64,000 bases of DNA from JALORV01 sp963791235 (GTDB lineage Bacteria; Pseudomonadota; Gammaproteobacteria; Burkholderiales; Burkholderiaceae_F), in contig CAWBRW010000009.1 of assembly GCA_963791235.1 (NCBI GenBank), positions 167,886-231,885 on the forward strand. The letters are read 5' to 3'. The notes beneath the pieces are model-generated. The model was not told the origin of the DNA, made no database searches, and saw only the letters and a program-made list of their open reading frames with translations. The position numbers and the translations under genes were made by a program. Of this stretch, positions 36,342 through 45,983 are shown in pieces; the first letter of the stretch is position 1, and the number at the start of each line of letters is the position of its first letter.

Positions 36342-38032
36342 AGCGCAATTCTGGGCAAAAACTTGGCAGTGAGACCTTCGGCGGCGAGCCCAACGCCCGT
36401 CGTGCGACCGACCAGATCGACCCGCACGCGCTGATCGACCGCGCCGAGGGGCTGCTGAACACAGACCCGCACGATGCAGTCGTCTTTGCGCTGCGTGCGC
36501 AGAGCGTCGCGCGGGCGCGCGGTGCCGAAGCCTTGATGGCGCGGGCGCACTACGTTGTGGGTGCAGCGCTGGCGCAGACCGGCGACTGGTCCGGTGCGAT
36601 CCGCCAGTTGTCGCACGCCGAGCACATCTATCGCGCGCAGAACGACATCGCCGCCCAGTGCCAGGTGATCATGCAGCTCGCTGCGGCCTGCTGCGAGCTC
36701 GGCGAATATCCGGAGGCGCTTGACGGCTTCGCCCAGGCTGAACGGCTGGCGCGCCAGCATCGTGACCACGCGGCGGTGCGCCGGGCGCTGGTTCAGACGT
36801 CGAGCGTGCACACGGTGCTCGGCGATTTCAGTGCGGCTCGCGAGTGCCTGCGGTCGGCGCTGGAACTGCCGTCCGGCACCGCCGCCGACGAAGGCATGGT
36901 GGTGCTCCAGTTCGGGCTCGTCGACGTGAACGAAGGCCTGAAGGCGGCGCTCGCCGGCGACGCGGCAACCGTGGCGCGACGCATGGCCGATGGCGAGGAA
37001 CACTTCGATGTCGCTCTCGAGTTGCTGTCCGGGACAACCGACCGCTCGACGACGATCGCCGCGCGCACGCAGCGCGGCGCCGCCCGCTGCTGGCTGGGGA
37101 ATTTCGCCGGCGGACTGGCCGACCTCGAAGAGGCGGTGGCCGAGGCGGCGCGCGCTGGCTTCCGCCTGCGCGAAGTTCAGGCGCGGCTCGAACAGGGCTA
37201 CCACCTGGTCGCGGCCGGACGAGAGCCCGAAGGGCTGGCCGTGCTGCGGCCGGCGTTCCTGCAGGCGGAGGAGCTGGGCGATCTGCGACGACCGGCCGAC
37301 ATGCACGAACGGCTCTCAGCTCTGTACGAGGCGCGCGGCGATTACCAGCGGGCGCTGTTCCATCACAAGCGCTTTGTCGAAGTGAAGACGCGGCTCGACG
37401 GCAAGCTGTCGACCCAGCGCGCACGGCTGCACGAAGCACGAACGGAGCTGGTCAAGTTGCGGACCCAGACGGCCGCTTTGCATGCCCGTGCCGAACATCT
37501 CGAGAAATCACGCTCGCGGCTCGAGCGGTTGGCGCTCGAGGACGAACTCACTGGCCTCGCGAACCGGCGTGCGTTCACGAAGGAACTGGAAAACTGGTGC
37601 GGCCGCGCGCGCGCGGGGCAGCTGCGCTTCGGGCTCGTCGTTGCCGACATCGACGGGTTCAAGCAGATCAACGACACCTATTCGCATGTGACTGGCGATG
37701 TCGTGTTGCGGCAACTGGGTAGCGTGATCCGCGGCAACCTGCGCGACATGGACTTTGCGGCACGGCTCGGCGGTGACGAGTTCGCGCTGCTGCTGGCCGA
37801 CAGCGAAGGCGGGGCGGCGCGGACGGTCGTCGAGCGCATCCTGCAGGCGGTGCGAGGCATGCCGTGGGGCCAGATCGGCGAGGGCATGGCGGTGACGCTG
37901 AGCGTCGGGCTGTGCGAATCGGCCGATTTCGGCGATTCCAGCGAACTCGTGCGGCGCGCCGACGAAGCGCTGTATGGCGCCAAGGACGCCGGTCGCGACC
38001 GGCTGCACGTCTGGAGCGCCGACCGTGCTTAG
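36338..38032 (+). CDS. TPR-GGDEF diguanylate cyclase inside the ATP-grasp operon
   Basis: 564 residues from ATG 36338, which overlaps the ATP-grasp stop. Residues 30-370 are TPR-like helical repeats, a coiled coil follows (RTELVKLRTQTAALHARAEHLEKS), and residues 395-560 are a GGDEF domain with the intact site ARLGGDEFALLLADSEGG. The protein should make cyclic di-GMP in the cytoplasm. It has no membrane helix or phospho-acceptor. An RxxD inhibitory site is not obvious: five residues before GGDEF read DFAARL. Its place between ATP-grasp and alpha-E genes is not part of the usual operon as I know it. Confidence 0.93.
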   Translation: MKRNSGQKLGSETFGGEPNARRATDQIDPHALIDRAEGLLNTDPHDAVVFALRAQSVARARGAEALMARAHYVVGAALAQTGDWSGAIRQLSHAEHIYRAQNDIAAQCQVIMQLAAACCELGEYPEALDGFAQAERLARQHRDHAAVRRALVQTSSVHTVLGDFSAARECLRSALELPSGTAADEGMVVLQFGLVDVNEGLKAALAGDAATVARRMADGEEHFDVALELLSGTTDRSTTIAARTQRGAARCWLGNFAGGLADLEEAVAEAARAGFRLREVQARLEQGYHLVAAGREPEGLAVLRPAFLQAEELGDLRRPADMHERLSALYEARGDYQRALFHHKRFVEVKTRLDGKLSTQRARLHEARTELVKLRTQTAALHARAEHLEKSRSRLERLALEDELTGLANRRAFTKELENWCGRARAGQLRFGLVVADIDGFKQINDTYSHVTGDVVLRQLGSVIRGNLRDMDFAARLGGDEFALLLADSEGGAARTVVERILQAVRGMPWGQIGEGMAVTLSVGLCESADFGDSSELVRRADEALYGAKDAGRDRLHVWSADRA

Positions 38033-38999
38033 CCGCACGGCCGACCATCTGTACTGGATGGCGCGCTATATCGAGCGCGCGGAGAACACCGCGCGCATGC
38101 TGGACGTCAATCTGTCGACCAGCCTGCTGCCGCAGTCGGTGCAGGCGGCGGAAAGCGGCTGGCGCGCAATGCTCAGTATCTCCGAGCTGCTCCCCGAATT
38201 CGACGCGAAGTATTCGATGCTGTCGCGCCGTGAAGTTATCGACTTTATGGTGCGTGATCCGGGCAACACCTCGTCGATCTACTGCTGCCTGCAGGCGGCG
38301 CGGGAGAATGCGCGGGCAGTGCGCGGTTCTCTGACGACCGAGGTGTGGGAGACCCACAACGACACCTGGCTCGGCCTGCAGAAGCTGTTGCGCGACCGGC
38401 TGCTCGAGCGCGACCCGCAGGAGTTCTTCGAGTGGGTCAAGTTCCGATCGCATTTGTCGCGCGGGGTCACGATCGGCACGATGCTCAAGGACGAGGCTTT
38501 CTATTTCATCCGCCTCGGCACGTTCCTTGAGCGCGCAGACAACACGGCGCGACTGCTCGATGTTAAATTCCACAGCGTGGCTCAGCCTGGGCTGTTCGCC
38601 AACGCCGCCAGCGAAGATGCGCACGACCAGCATCTCGACTTCTATCACTGGGCCGCCATCCTGCGCTCGGTCTCGGCATTCGAGATCTATCGCAAGGTAT
38701 ACCGGGACGTGATCACTCCGTCACGCGTGGCGGCGCTGCTGATCCTGCGGGGCGACATGCCGCGGTCGCTGCTGGGCTGCCTGAACGAGGTCAGCCTCAA
38801 CCTCGAGATGGTGCGCAACAGCCGTTCCAACGAGACCGAGCGGCGCGCTGGCCTGTTGCGGGCCGAACTGCGCTACGGCCGCATCGAGGACATTCTCTCG
38901 CAGGGCCTGCACGCCTACCTCACCCGCTTCCTGGAACGCATCAACGACCTTGGCGGCCGCATAAGCCAGGATTTCCTTGTGCCGCTGCAGGCGGCGTAG
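38025..38999 (+). CDS. Alpha-E domain protein (DUF403)
   Basis: 324 residues, GTG start inside the last codons of the cyclase gene. LSRTADHLYWMARYIERAENTARMLDV is the family signature. Alpha-E proteins are all-helical partners of circularly permuted ATP-grasps and are almost always encoded beside them; reaction unknown. Confidence 0.93.
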   Translation: MLSRTADHLYWMARYIERAENTARMLDVNLSTSLLPQSVQAAESGWRAMLSISELLPEFDAKYSMLSRREVIDFMVRDPGNTSSIYCCLQAARENARAVRGSLTTEVWETHNDTWLGLQKLLRDRLLERDPQEFFEWVKFRSHLSRGVTIGTMLKDEAFYFIRLGTFLERADNTARLLDVKFHSVAQPGLFANAASEDAHDQHLDFYHWAAILRSVSAFEIYRKVYRDVITPSRVAALLILRGDMPRSLLGCLNEVSLNLEMVRNSRSNETERRAGLLRAELRYGRIEDILSQGLHAYLTRFLERINDLGGRISQDFLVPLQAA

Positions 39000-39007
39000 C
39001 GAGGCGC

Positions 39008-39841
39008 ATGCGGCTGTCGATCCTGCATCGCACGGTGTATCGCTATACGGCACCGGTGGTTTATTCGATCCAGCAACTGCGTCTGACCCCGCGCGCGGAG
39101 CCGCATCAGCGCACGCTGCGCTGGCGCCTGCACGCTCCGGCACCACTGACTGAAGCCACCGATGCCTACGGCAACCTCCTGCACACGATGACTATGACCG
39201 AGGCGCACGGCGACGTGCACATCGAGGCGCGCGGCGAAGTGGAAGTGGACCCGTTGGTGCGGGGACGGCTCGACGAGGTCGACGGCGGAGTTCCGCCGCG
39301 GTCCTACCTGGCGCAGACGACACTGACGGAGCCGGACACCCGGGTTCAGGACTTCGCGCACGAGAACTTGCGTCGCCTCGATGCCGACGGGCTTCTGGAG
39401 TTCGCCCACCGGATCTGTCGCTCCGTGTCCTATCAACCGGGAACCACCGAGGTGACGAGCACCGCCACCGAGGCGTTGGTGCAGGGGCGTGGTGTGTGCC
39501 AGGACCATGCGCATCTCTTCGTTGCCTGCTGTCGCGTGCGCGGGCTGCCGGCACGCTACGTGTCGGGCTATGTGCACCCTGGAGACGCACCGCACGCGGC
39601 GAGCCATGCGTGGGCGGACGTGTACCTGGCCGACGAAGGCTGGGTCAGCATCGATGTGACCCATCGCACCTTCGCCTCGGAGCACCTGTGCCGGCTGGCA
39701 GTCGGCCGCGACTATGCGTCCGCGGGACCGGTGCGCGGCGTGCGCGTGGGTGGGGGCGAGGAGACGATGGAGGTGCGCGTTAACATTCGACCGTTTCCCT
39801 TTGCTGCTGCTGAACATCAGGACGAACAGGCGCAACGATGA
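39008..39841 (+). CDS. Transglutaminase-like cysteine protease family protein
   Basis: 277 residues. The N-terminal beta domain (LSILHRTVYRYTAPVVYSIQQLRL) and the catalytic triad GVCQDHAHLFVA (Cys), ASHAWADVYL (His) and SIDVTH (Asp) are complete. Such proteins cleave or cross-link amide bonds and accompany the ATP-grasp/alpha-E pair. No signal peptide is seen. It overlaps the ATG of the Anbu gene by four bases. Confidence 0.93.
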   Translation: MRLSILHRTVYRYTAPVVYSIQQLRLTPRAEPHQRTLRWRLHAPAPLTEATDAYGNLLHTMTMTEAHGDVHIEARGEVEVDPLVRGRLDEVDGGVPPRSYLAQTTLTEPDTRVQDFAHENLRRLDADGLLEFAHRICRSVSYQPGTTEVTSTATEALVQGRGVCQDHAHLFVACCRVRGLPARYVSGYVHPGDAPHAASHAWADVYLADEGWVSIDVTHRTFASEHLCRLAVGRDYASAGPVRGVRVGGGEETMEVRVNIRPFPFAAAEHQDEQAQR

Positions 39842-40709
39842 CTTACTGCGTGGCGATGCGGCTCGATGCCGGGCTCGTTTTTTGGCCGACTCCCGCACCA
39901 ATGCGGGTGTCGACCAGATCTCAACGTTCCGCAAGATGACGGTGTTCGAGCATCCTGGCGAACGGTTGCTCGTACTGATGTCCGCAGGCAACCTGGCCGT
40001 CACGCAGGCGGTGCGACAGATCCTGTGCGAGCGCATCAGTCCAACGGACACCAGCGTCTGGAACGTGAAGACGATGTTCCATGCGGTGCGCATCCTCGGC
40101 GATGCAATCCGCGAAGTGCATGAGCGCGATGCCGAGTCGCTGAAGGAGTTCGGCATCGAGTTCAATGCCAATTTCATCCTCGGTGGCCAGATCCGAGGCG
40201 AGGGGTTGCGGCTGTTCCAGATCTATTCGGCCGGCAATTTCATCGAGGCGACGCACGAGAACCCGTATTTCCAGATCGGCGAGTCGAAGTACGGCAAACC
40301 GATCATCGACCGCGTAGTCCTGCCGAAGACACCGCTCGACGAGGCGGCGAAGGCGGCCCTGATCTCGATGGACTCGACGCTGCGCTCGAACATTTCGGTC
40401 GGTCTGCCGCTGGACCTGCTGGTCTACGAGGCCGATTCGCTGCGCGTGACGAAGTTCGTGCAGATCGACAGCTCGAACCAGTACATGGGCATGATTCGCA
40501 ACACCTGGGGCGCGCGGCTCAAGCAAGTGTTCACGGAGATCCCTGACCCGACATGGCGCGATTCGACCGCCGCGCCCGGTGCGCCCCGGCTCGAAACCGA
40601 TGTCACGCAGCCGGTTCGCGCACCGTTGCCGCCGTTTCTGGCCGGCGAGGTCGGCCCAACGCCGGTGCAGCTGGTCGCCGGCACGTCGGGCGGCCGCGCA
40701 CCCGAATAA
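39838..40709 (+). CDS. Proteasome-related protease Anbu (one homopolymer frameshift)
   Basis: The start MTYCVAMRLDAGLVF at 39838 gives the N-terminal catalytic threonine of the Anbu (ancestral beta subunit) peptidases after removal of Met. The frame then breaks at a run of six T at 39,888; one more T restores LADSRTNAGVDQISTFRKM and the rest of the 290-residue protein (FNANFILGGQIRGEG, RVVLPKTPLDEAAK). Anbu forms an open-ring or double-ring Ntn hydrolase related to HslV. It is the last gene of the ATP-grasp operon. The break looks like a homopolymer sequence error. Confidence 0.9.
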
Positions 40710-40727
40710 GCCGCAGCCACTGCGCGG

Positions 40728-41507
40728 CTACTGCGCGTACCAGCCGCCGTCGACGTTCCAGGCGACGCCGCGTACCTGGTCCGCCGCCGGCGAACACATG
40801 AACACTGCGAGGCCGGCGAGCTGCTCGGTCGTGGCGAACTGCATCGACGGCTGCTTCTCGCCCAGCAGCGATTTCTTCGCATCCTCCTGGCTCAGGTTGT
40901 CGCGCGCCGCGCGGGCTTCGACCTGCTTCTGAACCAGCGGGGTGAGTACCCAGCCGGGACAGATCGCATTGCAGGTGACGCCGGTCGTCGCCGTTTCCAG
41001 CGCCACTGCCTTGGTCAGACCGACGATGCCGTGCTTGGCTGCGACGTAGGCGGACTTCTCCGCGGACGCGACCAGTCCGTGCACCGAGGCAATGTTGATA
41101 ATGCGGCCCCAGTTGGCCTGCTTCATCTTCGGCAGAGCGAGCCGGATTGTGTGGAACGCCGACGTGAGGTTGATGGCGATGATCGCGTCCCAGCGCTCGA
41201 CCGGAAACGATTCCACCGGCGAAACGTGCTGTATGCCGGCGTTGTTGACGAGGATGTCGATGCGGCCGAAGGTGCCCTCGGCGGCGCGGATCATCCGTTC
41301 AATCTCGGCTGGCTTGCTCATGTCGGCGCCGTCGTACATCGTCTTCACGCCGTGCTTCTGCAACTGCGCTTCGGCCGCACGGATCGCCTCGGGCTCACCG
41401 AAGCCGTTGACGATGATGTTGGCCCCCTGGGCCGCCAGCGCGTCTGCCATGGCGAGCCCGATACCGCTGGTGGATCCGGTCACCAGAGCCGTCTTCCCCT
41501 TCAGCAT
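40728..41507 (-). CDS. bdhA: 3-hydroxybutyrate dehydrogenase
   Basis: 259 residues of the SDR family. TGSTSGIGLAMADALA binds NAD; NNAGIQHVSPVE, the Ser of IASVHGLVASAEKSAYVAAKHGIVGLTK and its Tyr and Lys make the active site. IQHVSPVE and VASAEKSAYVAAKHG are typical of D-3-hydroxybutyrate dehydrogenases, which turn 3-hydroxybutyrate into acetoacetate in polyhydroxybutyrate use. It diverges from a hydrolase at 41592. Confidence 0.9.
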   Translation of the reverse strand: MLKGKTALVTGSTSGIGLAMADALAAQGANIIVNGFGEPEAIRAAEAQLQKHGVKTMYDGADMSKPAEIERMIRAAEGTFGRIDILVNNAGIQHVSPVESFPVERWDAIIAINLTSAFHTIRLALPKMKQANWGRIINIASVHGLVASAEKSAYVAAKHGIVGLTKAVALETATTGVTCNAICPGWVLTPLVQKQVEARAARDNLSQEDAKKSLLGEKQPSMQFATTEQLAGLAVFMCSPAADQVRGVAWNVDGGWYAQ

Positions 41508-41591
41508 GCAAACCTCCTTTTGCGGCGGACGAGTATGCCACTGCAGGCTGACTACAATGCCCCGCCTTCAGCAATGTGACCAAGACGCTCA

Positions 41592-42461
41592 ATGGAACCT
41601 CGCCAGTACCACGTCCAGTGCCTTAGCCCGGTGGGTTTTCACCGCATGGCCTATGTGGAGTGGGGCGATGCGCACAATCCCCGGGTGCTGCTGTGCGTGC
41701 ACGGGTTGACGCGCATGGGCCGCGATTTCGACCGGCTGGCGCGTGCGATGGCGGATCGCTATCGCGTCGTCTGCCCCGATGTGGTCGGCCGGGGCTTCAG
41801 CGACTGGCTGCGCGACCCGGCGTTCTACGGCATCCCGCAGTACGCGTCGGACATGGCGGCGCTGATCGCGCGGCTCGATGTGGAGCAGGTGGACTGGGTC
41901 GGCACCTCGATGGGTGGCCTGATCGGCATCGCACTCGCCGGGCAGGCCGGCTCGCCGATCCGGCAGCTCGTGATCAACGACGTCGGCCCGCGGCTCGGGC
42001 CGGTCGCGATTGCGCGCATCGGCAGCTATGTCGGGCAGCCGGTGTCCTTTGCGAGTCTCGAGGAGGCCGTCGACTACCAGTCGGTGACCGCGGCGCCCTT
42101 TGGCTTGAAGACCCGCGAGGACTGGCGGGAACTGATCGCGCCGACGCTGCGCCAGGTCGAGGGACGCTATTTGTTCCGCTATGACCCGGCGATCGCCGTG
42201 CCGTTCAAGAGCACCACGCCGCAGGCGGCTGCGGCGGGTGAAGCGGCAACCTGGGCGCTGTACGACCGCATCGTGGCGCGCACATTGCTGGTCCGAGGCG
42301 CGCAGTCGGACCTGCTGACGCCTGAAACTGCTGCCGAGATGGCCGCCCGCGGGCCGCGTCCCCAGGTGGTCGAGGTCCCGGACGTGGGACACGCTCCCAC
42401 CTTCATGCCGGCAAACGAGATCCGGCTGGTGCGTGACTTCCTGCTCGAGGGCGCCGGCTAG
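41592..42461 (+). CDS. Alpha/beta hydrolase
   Basis: 289 residues. VLLCVHGLTRMGRDFDRLA is the oxyanion-hole strand, VGTSMGGLIGIAL the nucleophile elbow (Ser in GTSMGG), and GHAPTFM holds the catalytic His. A cap region lies between residues 130 and 200. Placed opposite bdhA with 84 bases between starts, it may act in 3-hydroxyalkanoate use, but this rests on context only. Confidence 0.9.
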   Translation: MEPRQYHVQCLSPVGFHRMAYVEWGDAHNPRVLLCVHGLTRMGRDFDRLARAMADRYRVVCPDVVGRGFSDWLRDPAFYGIPQYASDMAALIARLDVEQVDWVGTSMGGLIGIALAGQAGSPIRQLVINDVGPRLGPVAIARIGSYVGQPVSFASLEEAVDYQSVTAAPFGLKTREDWRELIAPTLRQVEGRYLFRYDPAIAVPFKSTTPQAAAAGEAATWALYDRIVARTLLVRGAQSDLLTPETAAEMAARGPRPQVVEVPDVGHAPTFMPANEIRLVRDFLLEGAG

Positions 42462-42949
42462 AAGATGCCGCTGGCCAGGCCGGCCGCCAGCGCGGCGCCC
42501 AGTTCCCGTGCAAGCTCGAGGTCTGATGGCGGGACAGTCTTCGGCGCGAGGATCGCCTCGGGCGTCTGAGCGCCGTTACGGACGACGAGCGGCGGCGCAA
42601 CCTCACGCAGGCGCAGTCCGGTGGCGATCCGCTGCACCTGGCGCGCCGCGCCCGTGCCGTCCGTGCCGGCCGCGATGAGGGTCGCATACGGACGGCCGTT
42701 GACGCGATCGAGGACCGGGTAATACACGCGATCGAAGAAGTCTTTCATCAGTCCGGCCATCGACGCGAGGTTCTCGGGCATGGCAAAGAGATAACCGTGG
42801 GCTGCCAGCACATCGTCGACGCCGGCGCTGGCGGCGCGCACGAGCTTCGTTTCGACATCCGGCTCATCGCGCGCGCCCGCGGCTGCCGCGTTGGCAAGCT
42901 GCTCGGCCGCTCCGGTCATCGAGTGATAGACGATCAGAAGTCGTTTCAC
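42458..42949 (-). CDS. Flavodoxin-like NAD(P)H-dependent reductase
   Basis: 163 residues, GTG start at 42949 that overlaps the stop of mtfA by four bases. RLLIVYHSMTGAAEQLA is the FMN phosphate loop; GYLFAMPENLASMAGLMKDFFDR is the typical second FMN loop. Small soluble flavoprotein of the NADPH-dependent FMN reductase or WrbA-like kind. Electron partner unknown. Confidence 0.87.
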   Translation of the reverse strand: MKRLLIVYHSMTGAAEQLANAAAAGARDEPDVETKLVRAASAGVDDVLAAHGYLFAMPENLASMAGLMKDFFDRVYYPVLDRVNGRPYATLIAAGTDGTGAARQVQRIATGLRLREVAPPLVVRNGAQTPEAILAPKTVPPSDLELARELGAALAAGLASGIF

Positions 42950-43776
42950 GGCTGCGCCAGCGGGTCTTGACGGAAAAACGCGGCGAGCAGTGCGTACCAC
43001 GCCGGGAAGGCCGCCTGCAGACGTGCCGGCTTGACGAAGAATGCCTCTGACGACACCGCGAAGAACTCGCCGGCGTCCTGCGCGGCGTAAGCGTCCAGAG
43101 GCAGGTGGGCGTAGTACGGATCCGCTTCGCGAGACTCCGGATCGATGGCCGACGGCAGTTCGCTTTCCACCAGCTCGATTTCGGCGATGAACGCCTCATG
43201 GGCATCAGTCAGCGTGGTCTGCCAGTCTCGGATGTCGAGCCCCCGGTGCAGTGCTGGAGCAAATGGCGGAACGCCATCCGCATCGCCGTTCAGCAGATCG
43301 ATCTTGTGAGTGAACTCGTGTATGACGACGGAATACGCCGTACCGTCGTCCGTGCTCGACTTCTGCGCATCCTCCCAGGAGATCAGCACCGGCCCGCCAT
43401 CCCAGGCCTCGCCGGAAATCGGCTCCGTGTACTCGTGGACCACACCGGCGTCGTCCGTCACGCTGCGGGGAACGAGGAATTCGTCCGGGTAGACGACGAT
43501 GCTGTTCCAGCCGCGGTACCAGCCGAGGTCCAGATTGAGGATCGGCAGACAGGCCTGGGCGGCGATGTGAACCTGCATCTCGGCGGTGAGCTCGAGATCT
43601 GCAGCGGCGCCCATCTGCTTTTCGGCAAGGAAGCGCTCGGCCAGCGTGCGCAGACGGACCCGTTCGTCGCCGGAGAGGCGAGCAAGAAATGGAACCGAAG
43701 CGAGCGTCGACTCCCAGAGCGTGTCCGGAATCGCGACCGGGCCGCCCACCAGGCGCTCAAGCAGTCCTTTCAGCAT
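42946..43776 (-). CDS. mtfA: Zinc peptidase MtfA family
   Basis: 276 residues from ATG 43776. The metal site VIHEFTHKIDLLNG (HExxH) and the later EFFAVSSEAFF (third ligand Glu) are those of the M90 family, whose E. coli member MtfA has peptidase activity and binds the repressor Mlc. Full length. It is divergent from relA. Confidence 0.92.
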   Translation of the reverse strand: MLKGLLERLVGGPVAIPDTLWESTLASVPFLARLSGDERVRLRTLAERFLAEKQMGAAADLELTAEMQVHIAAQACLPILNLDLGWYRGWNSIVVYPDEFLVPRSVTDDAGVVHEYTEPISGEAWDGGPVLISWEDAQKSSTDDGTAYSVVIHEFTHKIDLLNGDADGVPPFAPALHRGLDIRDWQTTLTDAHEAFIAEIELVESELPSAIDPESREADPYYAHLPLDAYAAQDAGEFFAVSSEAFFVKPARLQAAFPAWYALLAAFFRQDPLAQP

Positions 43777-43826
43777 CGGAAGATTGTGCCGCAACGGTCG
43801 ACGGTCGCACGCGGGATAATCCACAC

Positions 43827-45968
43827 ATGACTCAGGGAGCGATCGACAGCGAGACCATCGTGTCTGGCGCGGAAGCCGCGCTGGACGCGGCGGCCACGCG
43901 CGCGCAGGTGCAGCCGCTCTATGCCGGCAAGGAACTGCGTACTGGCGAGTCGTTTGCTGCGCATGCCGACGGCATTGCGGCGATCGTATCGACGCTGCGT
44001 CCGGACCCCGATCTGCTGGTCGCCGCGCAGCTCTTTGGCGTCTACGACGTGCTGCGGGAGCCGGATGAGTGGCTGCGCGCCCGCTTCGGGCCCGGCATCG
44101 CCCAGCTGGTCGCCGACTTGCGGCAATTGATGCGACTTTCGGAGTTGACTCGTGCGCGCGAGGCCGCGCGCGGCCGCGAGAACCCGGCCGACCAGGCCGA
44201 GGCGCTGCGCCGGATGTTGCTGGCGATGGCGAACGACCTGCGTGTCGTGCTGCTGCGGCTGGCGTCGCGACTGCAGACCTTGCGCTACTACGCGCTCAGC
44301 AAGCGCCCCGGCGCCGAGCCAATCGCTCGCGAGACGCTGGACTTGTATGCGCCACTTGCGAACCGGCTCGGCATCTGGCAGCTGAAGTGGGAACTCGAGG
44401 ATCTGTCGTTCCGCTTTCTCGAGCCTGAGACCTACAAGTCGGTGGCGCGCCTGCTCGATGAAAAGCGCTCGGAACGCGAGTCGTTCATTGACGAGGCGCT
44501 GGTCCGGTTGCGCGCCCTCGTCGCACAGGCCGGGTTGCGCGCCGAGATCAGCGGACGGCCCAAGCACATCTACAGCATCTGGAACAAGATGCGCACCAAG
44601 GGCTACGCTTTCGAGCAGGTCTACGACGTGCGCGGGCTACGCGTCATCGTCGACGAGGTGCCGCAGTGCTATCAGGTACTGGCCCTGGTGCACTCGGCCT
44701 GGACGCCGGTGGAATCCGAATACGATGACTACATCGCGCGGCCGAAGCCCAACGGTTATCAGTCGCTGCATACGGTCGTCGGTGACGACGCCGGGCGCAC
44801 GCTCGAAGTTCAGATCCGCACGCGGCGCATGCACGAGCATGCAGAACTCGGTGTCGCGGCGCACTGGCGCTACAAGGAAGGCGGAAAGGGTCGCGACGAC
44901 GATGAGCAGCGGGTGGCGTGGTTGCGCCAGTTGCTGGCATGGCGCGTCGAGGTCGATGCACCGCCGGCGAGCGGACTGCTGCAAGAGGAGCGCATCTACG
45001 TGCTGACGCCGCAGGCGCGCGTCGTGGAGTTGCCCGCCGGCGGCACGCCAATCGACTTCGCGTACCACATTCACTCCGAGCTGGGACACCGCTGCCGCGG
45101 CGCTAGGGTCGATGGCGCGATGGTGCCGCTCAATACGCCACTGGCCACCGGGCAGACCGTCGAGATCGTGTCGGCGAAGACCGGCGGCCCGAGCCGCGAC
45201 TGGCTGAATCCCGAACTCGGCTACCTGCAGAGTGCGCGCTCACGTGCCAAGGTGCGGCAGTGGTTCAACGCGCTCGAGTTCGAGCAATCGGTCGCCGCAG
45301 GTCGCGAGATCGTGGAAAAGGAACTGCAGCGCCTCGGCAAGACGGCGACCAAGCTGGAAGATCTCGCTCATCGGCTCGGGTTCAGCAAGGTCGACGAACT
45401 CTGCGCCGCGGCGACGAAGGAAGAATTCAGCATCCGGTCGATCGAGCAGGCGCTCGCGCCGGCGCCGCAGTCGGAAGAGTTCCCGCCGCACTTACTTACC
45501 GGCAAACCGCGTGAGGCGCCGGCGGGCCGCGGCAAGGTGCTGGTCGTCGGAGTCGACTCGCTGCTGACACAACTGGCACGCTGCTGCCGTCCGGCGCCGC
45601 CCGACGAGATCGGCGGTTATGTGACGCGCGGGCGAGGAGTCTCGATCCATCGCGCCAACTGCTCGAACCTGCAGGCGCTGATCCAGCGACAACCCGAGCG
45701 CGTGGTCGAAGTCGCCTGGGGCCGCGCGGCGGATGCGGTCTATCCGGTCGAGATCCTGACGATCGCGCAGGACCGGCAGGGCCTGCTGCGCGACATCTCC
45801 GAAGTGTTCGCGCGTGAAAAGCTCAATGTCGTCGGCGTGAGCACGCAAAGCCAGCGAGGCGAAGCCCGCATGGGTTTTACGGCGGAAGTCAGGGATGCGG
45901 GTGACATTGCTCGCGTCTGCACGTTGCTGCGCGAGGTATCCGGGGTGTTTGCGGTGCGCCGCCGCTGA
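43827..45968 (+). CDS. relA: (p)ppGpp synthetase RelA
   Basis: 713 residues. The N-terminal hydrolase-like domain has lost its His-Asp pair (LFGVYDVL where SpoT has HDxxED), so hydrolysis is not expected. The synthetase domain has YSIWNKMRTKGYAFEQVYDVRGLRV and ESEYDDYIARPKPNGYQSLHT; the ExDD form marks the RelA rather than the SpoT branch. TGS (RVVELPAGGTPIDFAYHIHSELGHRC) and a C-terminal ACT domain follow. It makes ppGpp on stalled ribosomes. Confidence 0.95.
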   Translation: MTQGAIDSETIVSGAEAALDAAATRAQVQPLYAGKELRTGESFAAHADGIAAIVSTLRPDPDLLVAAQLFGVYDVLREPDEWLRARFGPGIAQLVADLRQLMRLSELTRAREAARGRENPADQAEALRRMLLAMANDLRVVLLRLASRLQTLRYYALSKRPGAEPIARETLDLYAPLANRLGIWQLKWELEDLSFRFLEPETYKSVARLLDEKRSERESFIDEALVRLRALVAQAGLRAEISGRPKHIYSIWNKMRTKGYAFEQVYDVRGLRVIVDEVPQCYQVLALVHSAWTPVESEYDDYIARPKPNGYQSLHTVVGDDAGRTLEVQIRTRRMHEHAELGVAAHWRYKEGGKGRDDDEQRVAWLRQLLAWRVEVDAPPASGLLQEERIYVLTPQARVVELPAGGTPIDFAYHIHSELGHRCRGARVDGAMVPLNTPLATGQTVEIVSAKTGGPSRDWLNPELGYLQSARSRAKVRQWFNALEFEQSVAAGREIVEKELQRLGKTATKLEDLAHRLGFSKVDELCAAATKEEFSIRSIEQALAPAPQSEEFPPHLLTGKPREAPAGRGKVLVVGVDSLLTQLARCCRPAPPDEIGGYVTRGRGVSIHRANCSNLQALIQRQPERVVEVAWGRAADAVYPVEILTIAQDRQGLLRDISEVFAREKLNVVGVSTQSQRGEARMGFTAEVRDAGDIARVCTLLREVSGVFAVRRR

Positions 45969-45983
45969 GGGGCCGCGCCGCCG

